From Oopsacas minuta (Eukaryota > Porifera > Hexactinellida > Lyssacinosida > Leucopsacidae), in the NCBI GenBank assembly GCA_024704765.1, contig JAKMXF010000311.1:358426-422425 (forward strand): a stretch of DNA of 64,000 nucleotides, written 5' to 3'. How positions within the stretch are numbered: the stretch's first letter is position 1; every line of letters starts with the position of its first letter. The position numbers were made by a program, and so were the translations under genes. Under the pieces are notes generated by a model, which was not told where the DNA came from, searched no databases, and saw nothing but the letters and a program-made list of their open reading frames with translations. This document shows, piece after piece, positions 32,990 to 42,635 of the stretch.

Positions 32990-33130
32990 ACAACTAGCGG
33001 GCTTCACTTGCTAGGTCGTTACGCGACAGTTTAGTGCATCAGTTTAGCTTAAGTATGAAACAACCAATTTTCTTAGTATTTTTGGTCGCTACGTGACGAA
33101 ACATATTCAGCACTTCGTGCCTCGAGTATA
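32990..33130. repeat. Array spacer with short GC-rich palindromes (unit 2)
   Basis: Near-copy of 31890-32060, including 'gtcgttacgcgac' and 'gcacttcgtgc'. Confidence 0.6.
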
Positions 33131-33245
33131 TGAAATAGCAGAAATTTTAAATTTGTATTATCTATGGTCCATCCGAAATAATCGCCTTCTGCGGTAATAC
33201 TGGATGTGATGCGTGGCTTTATATTAGCACCCAACTATACAAATA

Positions 33246-33965
33246 ATGCAACTGAAGAGTATAATCCGTGTAGAACTAATACAGAAAGAAAACAGAGATT
33301 ATAGTAACAGTATACATGTGTGTTACTCTAAATCTGATTCTGTTATCAGCATCAAACATAAGCTGCAGCTAGTGACAGGTATTCCAACAGATAATCAGAT
33401 TCTATACCATGCTACTTCCTATCTATCAGATTCTACCCTTATACATATCCTATCTCAAGCAAATCATCCTATTCCTACTCTACACATGCATGTATCTGTT
33501 AAGGGAGGAGCTGCAAGGCCTAGAAATGGATTTCAACCATTTACATTTAAAGATGTAACAAGTAATGACTGCTTTGAAAGCTGTAATTTTTCGGAATCTT
33601 CTCCATACTATTGTATCATCGACAAAGGGATCAGTTTCGAGGCTATTTGCACGAATAAATTATGTGATTCAGTTAATAATGATAGTCGTGTATTTATAAG
33701 CAAAGGTATGTATCGACATCAAAATGGTTATGTAGCCATTCGAACTGAAGTTTGTTTCTTAGAATGCCCAGCATGTGGCCAAAAGATTCCTTCAAAAAAT
33801 TGGCAGAATATCTTATTTAATGGCTGCACCGCGGAAATCACATGGGTCTTGATAGATGGATCAGGTGGCCAAACAACGCTGAAAACTGAGGATGGAAAAT
33901 TTATTCAAGTCAAACAGAATAAGGGAATGAAAGACTACCATTTATTAGATGTTCAACTTCAATAA
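33246..33965 (+). CDS. Ubiquitin-like plus Cys-rich protein, copy 3
   Basis: Single exon, 239 aa. Residues 1-88 are almost identical in protein and DNA to copy 1, ending in Gly-Gly before 'AARPRN'. From about residue 97 the sequence diverges sharply from copies 1 and 2 ('FKDVTSNDCFESCNF', 'CTNKLC', 'CPACGQKIP', 'CTAEITW'), though the domain plan is the same. The duplicated 3' flank seen after copies 1 and 2 is absent. This mosaic suggests that the 5' part was copied recently or converted onto an older Cys domain. The upstream 'caactatacaaataatgcaa' context is shared with copy 2, so transcription may be similar. Confidence 0.8.
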   Translation: MQLKSIIRVELIQKENRDYSNSIHVCYSKSDSVISIKHKLQLVTGIPTDNQILYHATSYLSDSTLIHILSQANHPIPTLHMHVSVKGGAARPRNGFQPFTFKDVTSNDCFESCNFSESSPYYCIIDKGISFEAICTNKLCDSVNNDSRVFISKGMYRHQNGYVAIRTEVCFLECPACGQKIPSKNWQNILFNGCTAEITWVLIDGSGGQTTLKTEDGKFIQVKQNKGMKDYHLLDVQLQ

Positions 33966-34128
33966 GTTTTATATTTAACCTCTTAGAAGGTATATGTTTA
34001 TGTGTGATAGATAGGCCGTAAATGAAGACTCTATGTATGTTTGCACATTTTTGATAAATTTGAATATTCATATCATTGATAGATTATTTGTTGCTTTAAT
34101 GGGTAACTAACTAATCATTAGTAATCTA

Positions 34129-34265
34129 CAGTGCTATGTCCACAGACTTGGAGCCAGGGAAGCCGAAAAATGCTACCACAAATGTTTGTATTTCATTCCT
34201 AATCGCTCTATTTATCTTAATCCGTTTCTGCGTCTCTAAAGCCCCGTTTGTGGAAGTTTAGCCTG
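34129..34265. mobile_element. MITE (family 2)
   Basis: Left 'cagtgctatgtccacagact' and right 'ccgtttgtggaagtttagcc' correspond to the family ends. Confidence 0.45.
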
Positions 34266-34285
34266 TGAGTACAGGCTAAACTTCC
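34252..34285. other. Perfect 14-bp hairpin, 6-nt loop
   Basis: 'ggaagtttagcctg', loop 'tgagta', 'caggctaaacttcc'. The left half is the end of the MITE, so this looks like an inverted duplicate of a transposon terminus. Confidence 0.8.
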
Positions 34286-34386
34286 ATCTATTTATAAATC
34301 CTTTGAAATCTAAGACAATATTCAGATTTGCAATAATCCAGAATAATTCCTTTTAAATGATACTATAGTAGATATCTTGGTGTTTC

Positions 34387-35334
34387 ATGGCATGTAAGCA
34401 ACCTCATAGTTACGGTGGAAATATTACCGAATCTCAACCTACAAGTCCAGGAAATGAAATTGACAAAAAGAAAACTCGAATAGACAAAAATAATCACGAT
34501 GTGAGTCTTGTGACTGGTATCCAAGATACAATTACAACTATCGGAGAAAATAGTATTGAGATCTCCGGAGTATCCTCGGAAGAATCAACTAAAATGAACA
34601 AATATTTCCAGACAGATAAGGGAAATGAAAGGATACCATCAGTAAAACAACCACATAGTGAGAGCTATTTCCAGAACTACACATTGATAGACATTATTCT
34701 ACACCCAAGGGAATCTGTATTGGGGTTTTGGAGGTATGATGAAGGGCCTCAATCGAATGAAACAACCAAAAAGAGCTCAAAACCATCTAACAAGCAATGT
34801 GTTACATTATCACGCAAGCAGTCAGGTAGGAAGAATTATACTCCTAAAATTACCAAAGAAGAGGTAACAAAGGAGAGAAACATCTTTAAAATGCTACAAC
34901 ATTGCTATACTACCCATGTCAATGAAATCGGCTTTATACAAGTGAAGTATAATTGGCCACAAAGACATCTCACTTTGGTACAGGGATTAAATCTACTTGT
35001 TACTTGCAAGAATCATGAATGTGAACAGTACATGCAGGGTGTTGTCTGTCCACGAGGAATGTTCAGTGATAGAAATGGTTACTGTCCTTTAGATTCGGAG
35101 TTATACAAAGCTAAGTGTCCTACTTGTAAATTGAAAATTACTCCAGATGAATCTTTTGGATTTGGATTCTACCAATGTTCTTTTCAGCTAACTTATATGT
35201 TAATGGATCAGAGAGAATACAGAATGAAACTAGAGAATAGTTCCAAGATATTCTACTTCAGAAGATTTAGCATATTAAGCAGCAAATTCAGATTTATGGA
35301 GGCTCACATCTCATTTGAAGAGGATATTGTTTAA
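34387..35334 (+). CDS. Cys-domain family protein without Ubl, copy 4
   Basis: Single exon, 315 aa. The first about 160 residues are polar and probably disordered (Ser, Lys, Thr-rich). The family domain follows at about 190-300: 'GLNLLVTCKNHECEQYMQ', 'VCPRGMFSDRNGYCPLDSE', 'KCPTCKLKITPDESFGFG', 'FYQCSF'. The two pairs C-x4-C and CPxC plus the Gly-x-x-Cys before the last strands are the same landmarks as in copies 1-3. The ubiquitin-like domain is absent. Most similar to the copies at 35836 and 37729. Basic stretches such as 'KKKTRIDKNNHD' could allow nuclear entry, but that is speculative. Confidence 0.72.
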   Translation: MACKQPHSYGGNITESQPTSPGNEIDKKKTRIDKNNHDVSLVTGIQDTITTIGENSIEISGVSSEESTKMNKYFQTDKGNERIPSVKQPHSESYFQNYTLIDIILHPRESVLGFWRYDEGPQSNETTKKSSKPSNKQCVTLSRKQSGRKNYTPKITKEEVTKERNIFKMLQHCYTTHVNEIGFIQVKYNWPQRHLTLVQGLNLLVTCKNHECEQYMQGVVCPRGMFSDRNGYCPLDSELYKAKCPTCKLKITPDESFGFGFYQCSFQLTYMLMDQREYRMKLENSSKIFYFRRFSILSSKFRFMEAHISFEEDIV

Positions 35335-35835
35335 TTTATTTAGCTATTATTAACGGATCAAGTACATAGTTAGGTACTGTAATTATCATGTTAGAATGAT
35401 TGCTTTTGTGTGGTGAATATTCACAATGTACGATGGATTTTAGATTAGAAACTTTGGAAAGAAAATGTTGCCATAACTACATATGATGGCTCTAGATATT
35501 CTATAGTAACAAGTTATCCTCAGTATTACATTATTCATACAAACGAGCGATTCATTTGCTTGCGCTACGCGGCTTGAGAACACTCTGAGCTCGCAAAGAA
35601 CTCGGCACTTCGAGCATCGAATTTATATAGGAACAAAATATATGTAAATATGAGTGACCTGTGTGTAATTCAGGATCACTTAATCAATTACAACAAATGT
35701 ACCCGTAGAAAATAGTTTCTGAGACTATTTGAAATTTGTTTATTTTACATTCATAAAACAAAAATAAATATACATATGAGAAAATATTCATTAGTGCATA
35801 TATGGATATAATTTGTCGTTTAACAAAACATAGTG
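35335..35835. other. Array spacer with a degenerate palindrome block
   Basis: 'gcttgcgctacgcggcttga' and 'cggcacttcgagcatcg' at 35555-35625 resemble the blocks at 31890 and 32990. Confidence 0.5.
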
Positions 35836-36561
35836 ATGTCTAAAATGCACAGACCCTGTCGCAGGAGAACTAGGCGGCAACTTAAACAGAGAAATAAAGA
35901 TCCGTATGAAGTTAGGAGTAGATCACCCTGGAAAAGCAAAGATAACGATGATGATGATTCTGACTCAGAAATTGAGTTTAAATTCATGAAAGATGATCAT
36001 ATGAGGTATAATTCGAATTCAAGCAATCTATCTGAATACTCTACTATGAAAGAATTCAATAACTGCTACAACCATTTGCAATTTCCAAAAATTTTTGAGA
36101 AGAAAATAGCGATAGAACGATTGTTTAGAACACTGCCCAGCACAGACATAACTGATAGGTACAGCTATGCTAGGGTCTCAGTTGATTGGAGCGAGAAACA
36201 CTTGCAAATTGTACCCGGAGCTAACCTGTTAGCTACGTGTAAGAACTTTGAATGTGAATTTTTCCTAAAGGATGTTATCTGTCCGAGAGGTTTATATCCA
36301 GAAAGAAATGGTTATTGCCCAATGGATGGAGAAATTTACAGAATAAAATGCCCAATTTGCAAACAACGAATTACACCAGACGCTAGTATAGGGATTGGAT
36401 TCTTTCGTTGTGTTTTTAAAGTGTCTTACATGCTGAGAGCTTCTAAGGGGAGAACAGTAGAACTGAAAGCTGCTGGAGATACACTAGTATTTGCTAAATG
36501 CAGTAAATTTACCAATGAACTGTTCCTCTACCTTGATATTAATGTAGATCCTATTGTATAG
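35836..36561 (+). CDS. Cys-domain family protein without Ubl, copy 5
   Basis: Single exon, 241 aa from ATG 35836. The N-terminus is strikingly basic ('RPCRRRTRRQLKQRNK'), like a nuclear or RNA-binding signal, then acidic ('DNDDDDSDSEIEF'). The family domain at about 120-225 keeps 'GANLLATCKNFECEFFLK', 'ICPRGLYPERNGYCPMDGE', 'KCPICKQRITPDASIGIG' and 'FFRCVF'. No ubiquitin-like domain. An in-frame GTG lies one codon upstream; the ATG is used. Same strand as copies 1-4. Confidence 0.74.
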   Translation: MSKMHRPCRRRTRRQLKQRNKDPYEVRSRSPWKSKDNDDDDSDSEIEFKFMKDDHMRYNSNSSNLSEYSTMKEFNNCYNHLQFPKIFEKKIAIERLFRTLPSTDITDRYSYARVSVDWSEKHLQIVPGANLLATCKNFECEFFLKDVICPRGLYPERNGYCPMDGEIYRIKCPICKQRITPDASIGIGFFRCVFKVSYMLRASKGRTVELKAAGDTLVFAKCSKFTNELFLYLDINVDPIV

Positions 36562-36762
36562 TTTGAAATTGGAAGAATTGATAATAATAGAGCTGGACTG
36601 TACTTATATTATTTGTTTGAATTGCTTTGTATAATTAACAAATAAGAATCAATACTTAGGATTATTTATTAAAGCCTCAGGGTAATACAATTACAGTTAC
36701 AAATATAGAAAATAATCACTTTTAGAAATGTATAGATACATACATACACGATACAAGTATCA

Positions 36763-37239
36763 TTATTTCACAAAGAGTATTAAGTACTCATATTGCTTAA
36801 GTTCTCCATCAGGTTTCAGTCTCTTGTATTTCCCCTTAGGACAATCGACATCAAACTCTCCAGCCTTATCGTCTTTAGTCCTCCAATCAATGTTTACATT
36901 ACAATCTGTGAAGATAAAATTTTCCAGATTGTTGGCGCCAATTTCTACCCCACAAGCTGGGCAAAAATTGTCAAACATTGCTTTTCTAACGTTACAAGTT
37001 CCAGGAGACCTTGCATCCCTGCAAAAACCCTTTTGTATACAGACTATTCCGTATCCAAAGGATTGGCAGTACGATTCACAGAAAGAATTAAAACATTTCA
37101 CATTGAAGTTTATCCCTTTACCTGCAGTCATGTAATCAGGTCCTGATTTTGCAAAGTCTCTCGTTTCAAAGCAATTTTCTGAAGTTGCATCCAATAATTC
37201 GAAATTTGTAAACATTCTTGGTGTATTATTAGAGGCCAT
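36763..37239 (-). CDS. Cys-domain family protein, short inverted copy 6
   Basis: Single exon, 158 aa, the only array member on the minus strand. It consists of little more than the domain: 'DATSENCFETRDF' (as 'TREECFEN' in copies 1-2), 'GINFNVKCFNSFCESY', 'VCIQKGFC', 'NFCPACGVEIGANNLENF', 'FTDCNVNIDWR', ending 'YEYLILFVK'. It has additional cysteines compared with its neighbours, around 'SFGYGIVC' and 'GTCNVRK'. Resembles the Ubl-type copies 1-3 in its C-terminal half more than copies 4, 5 and 7. No signal peptide. Confidence 0.74.
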   Translation of the reverse strand: MASNNTPRMFTNFELLDATSENCFETRDFAKSGPDYMTAGKGINFNVKCFNSFCESYCQSFGYGIVCIQKGFCRDARSPGTCNVRKAMFDNFCPACGVEIGANNLENFIFTDCNVNIDWRTKDDKAGEFDVDCPKGKYKRLKPDGELKQYEYLILFVK

Positions 37240-37728
37240 TTGTGTGTCTGTGTTGAGATAATTTATACATAATATAGGTTATTAGGGATATTTATAAGAT
37301 CTGTAATTTTAAATTTAGTAACAACTTAATTAAATATTACGTAATACTTTCAGTAAAGTACCCAATAAAATTCCCTCTGCTAAAGATTCCAATATTCGTA
37401 AGTGTTTTATTCTAAATCTAGTTTGGTTAATTTTTGATATTGTTAACAAGTTATACAAATGATTTGTTAGACATTAGAATTGCACTGAATAATTAACAAA
37501 TATGAGAAGTATAACTTACTAATATTAATTAGAGTCCCAGGGTAAATTTAGTGGGTACATTACAGGAATAATTAAGTAATATAGCGCTTATTAATTGTAT
37601 AAGAAATACTAAATTTAGAAATCCATTGAAATATTTTTCATCCTTAAATCAACCCAAAATCTTATAAATACGTATTACCAAAATAAATTCTATATAAATT
37701 GCAGAAATCAGCAAACATAACAAATACA
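37240..37728. other. Divergent promoter spacer in the array
   Basis: AT-rich, between copies 6 (-) and 7 (+). Nothing recognised. Confidence 0.5.
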
Positions 37729-38658
37729 ATGGCTACTTCTCCAGAAAAGATACCATCAAACTATGGAGCATCAACCATAATGGATAGAGATAATAATTAC
37801 AGAGATTCACAAGACGGGCAGATACCGTCTGATATGATACCTTCAAAAAAACGGAAATTTCCAGAATATATAGAGGAAATGGACCCAAAAACTGTGCGAA
37901 AAAGCCAAACAACAAACTTAGAGATACGGCAGGAAATAACGAAAGACGCTTATATGCAAGAAAGGAGTGTATCGTTTCAGGAAGAAAATAGTGTTGAAAG
38001 TTGGAGTACAATTAGTGAGAATATATATGATCGCAGTTCTTCAATATCCAATATCAAAAAACCCGATCCTGAACTATTTCAGCCTGAGTCTGTCAAACAG
38101 GAAATGAATCCTCCTAAATTGAATACGGAAACAGAAACCAACAGAGCAGATTCCCTTGAGTATAAGAAACACATAACTCCTCCTGTATCCACATCCCATA
38201 ACCAAACAGAAGATGCATTATCATTTATAGACAATGTATTCTCAGAAATAGCAAGCAGACATTTGGTCATGATTGAGGATAATTGGAGCAAATGCGCTAT
38301 AGCTCCTATTCCTGGAATAAACCTCATCGCTGTGTGCAAAAACTTGGAAATTCATGATACGCTTAAAACCATAATTTGTCCTATGGGGATGTTTGTAGGT
38401 GCGAATGGATATTGTAGCGTCGACAGGGAAATTTATAGATTAACTTGCCCGCAATGCAAATTTAAGATAATCCCAGATAACTCACTATGTTTAGCATTCT
38501 ATCAATGCAAGTATACGATTACTTACCAAACAGAAAAGATGAATAGTAAGTCTGGAGAAACTATTGAAGGAATCGTAAAAGATAATGAACTTGTTTATGG
38601 AAGAGTTTTTAATACTGATGGTACTCCCTTTAACTATTTAGAAGTTGTTGTTGAATAA
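37729..38658 (+). CDS. Cys-domain family protein without Ubl, copy 7
   Basis: Single exon, 309 aa from ATG 37729. A long polar N-terminus (1-165) with 'PSKKRKFPEY', a good monopartite nuclear localisation pattern, and many Ser/Thr. The family domain is at about 195-300: 'GINLIAVCKNLEIHDTLK' (second Cys of the first pair is missing, with Glu/Ile in its place), 'ICPMGMFVGANGYCSVDRE', 'TCPQCKFKIIPDNSLCLA', 'FYQCKYTITY'. Loss of that Cys may weaken metal binding or be compensated by a nearby residue. No ubiquitin-like domain. It closes the array. Confidence 0.73.
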   Translation: MATSPEKIPSNYGASTIMDRDNNYRDSQDGQIPSDMIPSKKRKFPEYIEEMDPKTVRKSQTTNLEIRQEITKDAYMQERSVSFQEENSVESWSTISENIYDRSSSISNIKKPDPELFQPESVKQEMNPPKLNTETETNRADSLEYKKHITPPVSTSHNQTEDALSFIDNVFSEIASRHLVMIEDNWSKCAIAPIPGINLIAVCKNLEIHDTLKTIICPMGMFVGANGYCSVDREIYRLTCPQCKFKIIPDNSLCLAFYQCKYTITYQTEKMNSKSGETIEGIVKDNELVYGRVFNTDGTPFNYLEVVVE

Positions 38659-38803
38659 TTACACATACTGTTTGCATGAAACATTTATGTTACTGTTTAT
38701 ATTTATTAATACAATATGCAGTTGAATAGTTCTCAGATAAGTACGAATATATTACAAGTACTCACATACCAATATACACATGGCGTAAACAGGGAAGTAA
38801 TAA

Positions 38804-39694
38804 TTAACTTGTAGATACTCCTAATCCCATAGGTTGTAATGAATCTCTAGGAACTGTTCCTTTACGGGGGCAAAGTTGTGGATTGTTCGAATCAACCTCT
38901 TTTCTAGCATGATACCTCCAAGCCGAGGAAATGAAACTCACAGGGATGTATTTTTTCACTTCGTTCTCTTTCTCAACTAGTGAAAGGTATTCCTGATCCA
39001 ATAGCGGGAACCTCACATGACTTATTACTCTCTCTACTGTATCTCCTAATGATTTATTACTGGCTAATGCGTTAACGCCAGCCCATTCCTTGACTCTACT
39101 TAGAATCTCCACCTCGTCGATATTCAGTAGATCTGATTGCAGAATGAATGCTAGTGCTTCGTCTGAGATTTCTCTAAAAGCGCTGGTCTTGAAAACTTCC
39201 TCCGTCTTAACTTCAATGTATTCCAGACATTCAGCTTGCAAATCAACTTGCTCGTACATAAGGGCTGCTTGTACATATTCACATACAGTGTCTACGCTCA
39301 TGCTTTCCCGCATAAATTGTACACAAATCCGTCTCAATCCGTCTAATCCAAACTCTATAGCAGCTCTAAGTACTTCGGATACAAATTCAGAACTAAGTTT
39401 ACAGCTGTTTGTGTAAATGAATTCTAGAACCGATAAGAAGATAGGTGGGGAAATATCAGAGAGTACCAGTGGAGTATTGGGGTCCTCTCCCTCGCTGGGT
39501 GGGACAGAGAGCATAGCACGAAATACAGCACATCTGGCAGCTAGCATAGATCTATGTGAACACATTATACGACGCTCATCTCCCACTAAAAATTTAATAT
39601 CACTCCATTCCTCATCATCTATCATTTTACTCATTTCCTGTGCAAATGCATCAGGATCACCGTATAAGGTTTTCTCTTTCATTAAGCGGGACAT
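38804..39694 (-). CDS. BTBD19: BTB-BACK protein, BTBD19-like
   Basis: Single exon, 296 aa. BTB domain about 28-135 ('WSDIKFLVG', 'CSHRSMLAARCAVFRAML', 'VLEFIYTNSCKL', 'AIEFGLDGLRRICVQF'), BACK domain about 140-240 ('EYVQAALMYEQVDLQ', 'LQSDLLNIDEVEIL'), then 'YIPVSFISSAWRYHA' and 'LCPRKGTVPRDSLQ'. The last two blocks match the C-terminus of BTBD19 as I remember it (IPVEQIVEAWKCHA, CRRRRGTLPRE), which separates it from BTBD1/2/3/6. Presumed CUL3 adaptor by family. Intact. Confidence 0.85.
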   Translation of the reverse strand: MSRLMKEKTLYGDPDAFAQEMSKMIDDEEWSDIKFLVGDERRIMCSHRSMLAARCAVFRAMLSVPPSEGEDPNTPLVLSDISPPIFLSVLEFIYTNSCKLSSEFVSEVLRAAIEFGLDGLRRICVQFMRESMSVDTVCEYVQAALMYEQVDLQAECLEYIEVKTEEVFKTSAFREISDEALAFILQSDLLNIDEVEILSRVKEWAGVNALASNKSLGDTVERVISHVRFPLLDQEYLSLVEKENEVKKYIPVSFISSAWRYHARKEVDSNNPQLCPRKGTVPRDSLQPMGLGVSTS

Positions 39695-40118
39695 CGTTAT
39701 ATCGTGAATGCAAATAGTTTAGTGAATCTATATTTGTTTGTGAATAATATTTATACTCATCGCCATTGGACTATAGTGCAGATTTGTACAAATAAATCTG
39801 ATTGGATTAAATATTTCATACAAATACATTAGCAGAATGCAGTAACTTATCTCAATATGTATAAAGTTAACTCAGGACCCTCGTTTCATTTCGATAAGCG
39901 GAGTAAAATCAAATACTTGCTAGCAATTCGGGGTAAAGAATAACTTCGTCATTACGGGAGTTTACTGTAACTAAATATTACACGATGGTATGGGCAATAT
40001 AATTGGCCAACATATATCAGGGTCCTATGATATAGATCTTGCTTTAGCATTTTAGCAAAATTATTGTTATGCAAATCCATTGTATCTCTGTAAGCAATAA
40101 AGTACATTCTTGCAACAG
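39695..40118. other. Spacer with a MITE
   Basis: Between the racemase 3' end and the BTBD19 start; holds the element at 39865. Confidence 0.5.
39865..39970. mobile_element. MITE (family 1)
   Basis: 'aaagttaactcaggac' left, 'cgtcattacgggagtttact' right. Confidence 0.5.
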
Positions 40119-41529
40119 TCAGTCCATCAGTTTTCCATCGCAAAATGGATCATCAGATTCATGTGAGAATCTACACATTCCGCTATAGTAACCATGTCCT
40201 GATACTTCTACTATTATTCCATTCTTCCCTGCTCCAATAGACTCCTCTTTAACTGCTTGAGCTATGAATTTACCTCCTGAAGGTCCTGTGAACATTCTCT
40301 GTTGTCCAAGCTTGAGATTGTGTTTGTAGAATTGTATGGCAATTCTTGCTGTAGTCCCTGAACCACAGGGACTTCGATCAACCTATTAATTAATTATATT
40401 AAAGATTGTTGCATTGGAGTCATATAGCGTAACCTCCACAAACAGAAACGGAGTTTCAAGCACACCGATATATGCTAAATCGGGTCCTTCTCCCGATTCT
40501 ACCAATTCCCCATTGGTGGAGGCTCACTGTATTATTGTTCTATTAAACTAACTTGAGCATCTCCAAATACAACAAAATTATTACATATTTCTTCAGTATT
40601 ATCATTTTCATCGATAAGAATTGTTCCGTATAGAAATGCAAGATCTGAGTCAGTATGCTGTAACTTAATTGTCTTTCTTAGTAATTCAGTGAGGCTAGCA
40701 GCTGCAGACCTCAAGGCCTCATACCCTGAGGTTTTTAGATCTAAGCCGAACTGAGTAACTAAAGCTACAGCATAGAAAGCACCACCATATGCAATATCGT
40801 AGTGTATAACGCCATAGCCTGGTAACTCTATTTGTGAATCTTGTGAGAAGATATATGATGGCACAGAGATGAAGCGAGCTCTGCCAGACTTTCCTTCTGA
40901 ATACTCCACAAATACAGTTACGAGGCCACAAGGACATTGTATGTTAACTTTAGTCTCAGGAGCTACTGCCGGAACTATACCGTAATCTATAGCATAGCGG
41001 CCTAGAGCTATAACAGCATGCCCACACATTGTAGAATATCCTGTAAATAACCATGGATTATAGCCTATAGAATATATCTTGAGAGAGCTACAATTTTGCC
41101 TCAACCACTTTGCATGGTAATATCTTGAAAACTATAGGTCAATTTTGTATGCGCAAAATGGCAAAAATGTAGGTTCGAGCGTCATCTTCCTGAAAAATTA
41201 TGTCCCGGAACAATTCGTCATACCACAACTACACTGAACAGGGCATTAAACAAACCTTCATTATGCATGAATAGTACTGCCATATCTGCATTGGGCAGAT
41301 CAGGCTTAACAGGAATAACTCCGTACATTGCACGACTACCTCTTGGCTCACAGATAAGTCTTGTTCTCAAATGATCCAGGTGCTTAGTCACAAATTGTCT
41401 TTTCTCTAATATTGTGGTACCCTCAATATTTGGATATCCGGATTGTATAATGCGTACAGGTTCAAGGCAAGTGTGCATTTCTAATGTCTCTAAAATATCC
41501 TGTCCTATCAGCTGTGCTCCACTAGCCAT
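40119..41529 (-). CDS. Proline racemase family enzyme (Cys/Cys type)
   Basis: Exons 41529..41256, 41040..40553, 40382..40119, phases 1 and 0, 341 aa, normal length. The domain starts 'LEMHTCLEPVRIIQSGYP'. The first catalytic cysteine is in 'HNEGYSTMCGHAVIALG' (Cys97, rebuilt across intron 1) and the second in 'VDRSPCGSGTTARIA' (Cys260). In the family, Cys/Cys enzymes racemise proline or epimerise 4-hydroxyproline, whereas the animal enzyme L3HYPDH has Thr at the second position and dehydrates trans-3-hydroxyproline. This animal copy therefore looks like a racemase/epimerase rather than a dehydratase. It is a tandem paralogue of the racemase part of the gene at 42636-47809, with both introns in the same places and phases. 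Confidence 0.88.
40427..40529. mobile_element. MITE (family 2) in racemase intron 2
   Basis: 'gtaacctccacaaacagaaa' left, 'ccattggtggaggctcactg' right, an inverted pair about 100 bp apart. Confidence 0.55.
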
Positions 41530-42635
41530 GCTAACAAACTGTTAATTGATTGGGAACACATTTATATGCAATTGTTCAATTGACCACAATTAAAATATTC
41601 TCAGTACATAAATAGATCCATATGATTGAGTAATACATTCTAATCGGAAGATACTATTTGGTGACATTTGGCTAAAGCAAAACAGACCAGACTTTGTTGT
41701 AAAAAGCAAATTATGAAGTTTCAGACCACAATATCGCCACAAAACCTACACAGTTTAAGAATAGAATATGTAACTATTGAACCAACAGAAAGTAATAATA
41801 GCTGCAACATCTTATTGTGATAATCTGGGTAAAATTAGACTAGAAATAGTAATGATCATATTACAAAGTGAAAGTATAGATTATATTCAGCAAATTCGCC
41901 AGATGTTTGACTACGTAACTCGTGCGAAGCAATAAAGATCTTCTGTCATGCATTAAACCATGTAATATTGTAATTATCTTATTTTCAAATGGTACAGATG
42001 GTTCTGGTGGTTGAATATGAAACTGTTAATAATAACTCTAATATTTTGAATGTATTTATTTCCTTATTAATTCCTTTCAAGTTTGAATTATAATATAGTA
42101 GAAAGTATTTAATGTTTGCATTAAGAGGGTCAAGCAAATATAGAAATCTCCCATAGCGATATCATATATCCGAAAATGCAAGATATCGATAAATATCGCG
42201 ATTTTGTTTGTAAATATCAAAAATATCGAAAAATGGAGAAATATGTGACAAATGTTCCTTGTATGCAAATACGTAACTATCCAAACTTGAATGCAAGATA
42301 TTATACGTAAAATCCACAATAATGAAGTTCTTGTATATTTCCTTAGAACTTGAATTCTTATATGAATTATTCTAATCAATAAAATTACTGTCTCAATGTA
42401 GCCACAAATATATCTAGTGGAGCATTTGAATATACATATTTGTCATTGCGGGCAAGAAAGTCATACAGAAACAATAAACAAATCAACATAGCGCATTACA
42501 TGGAAAAGAAAAGATAATTAAATATTGGATAATATACAATCTGTTGGGGCATGCAGGAAGTATGCTAACTTGAGCTAGCAAATAAATTAATGCAAGGAAA
42601 TTGCAGTGCAACTCGGAAGCTTTGGATGTTAGCGA
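41530..42635. other. Spacer between the tandem racemase genes
   Basis: 1.1 kb AT-rich DNA with an 'aatatcgat' cluster near 42180-42230; nothing coding. Confidence 0.5.

Larger units (their letters stand above)
33966..34386. other. Spacer with MITE end and a perfect hairpin
   Basis: Contains the family 2 element at 34129 and the hairpin at 34252; otherwise AT-rich. Confidence 0.5.

Noticed and set aside
31895-33130. CRISPR-like array from the spaced palindromes
   Set aside because: Spacing is 1.1 kb, the repeats belong to duplicated gene units, and the genome is eukaryotic.
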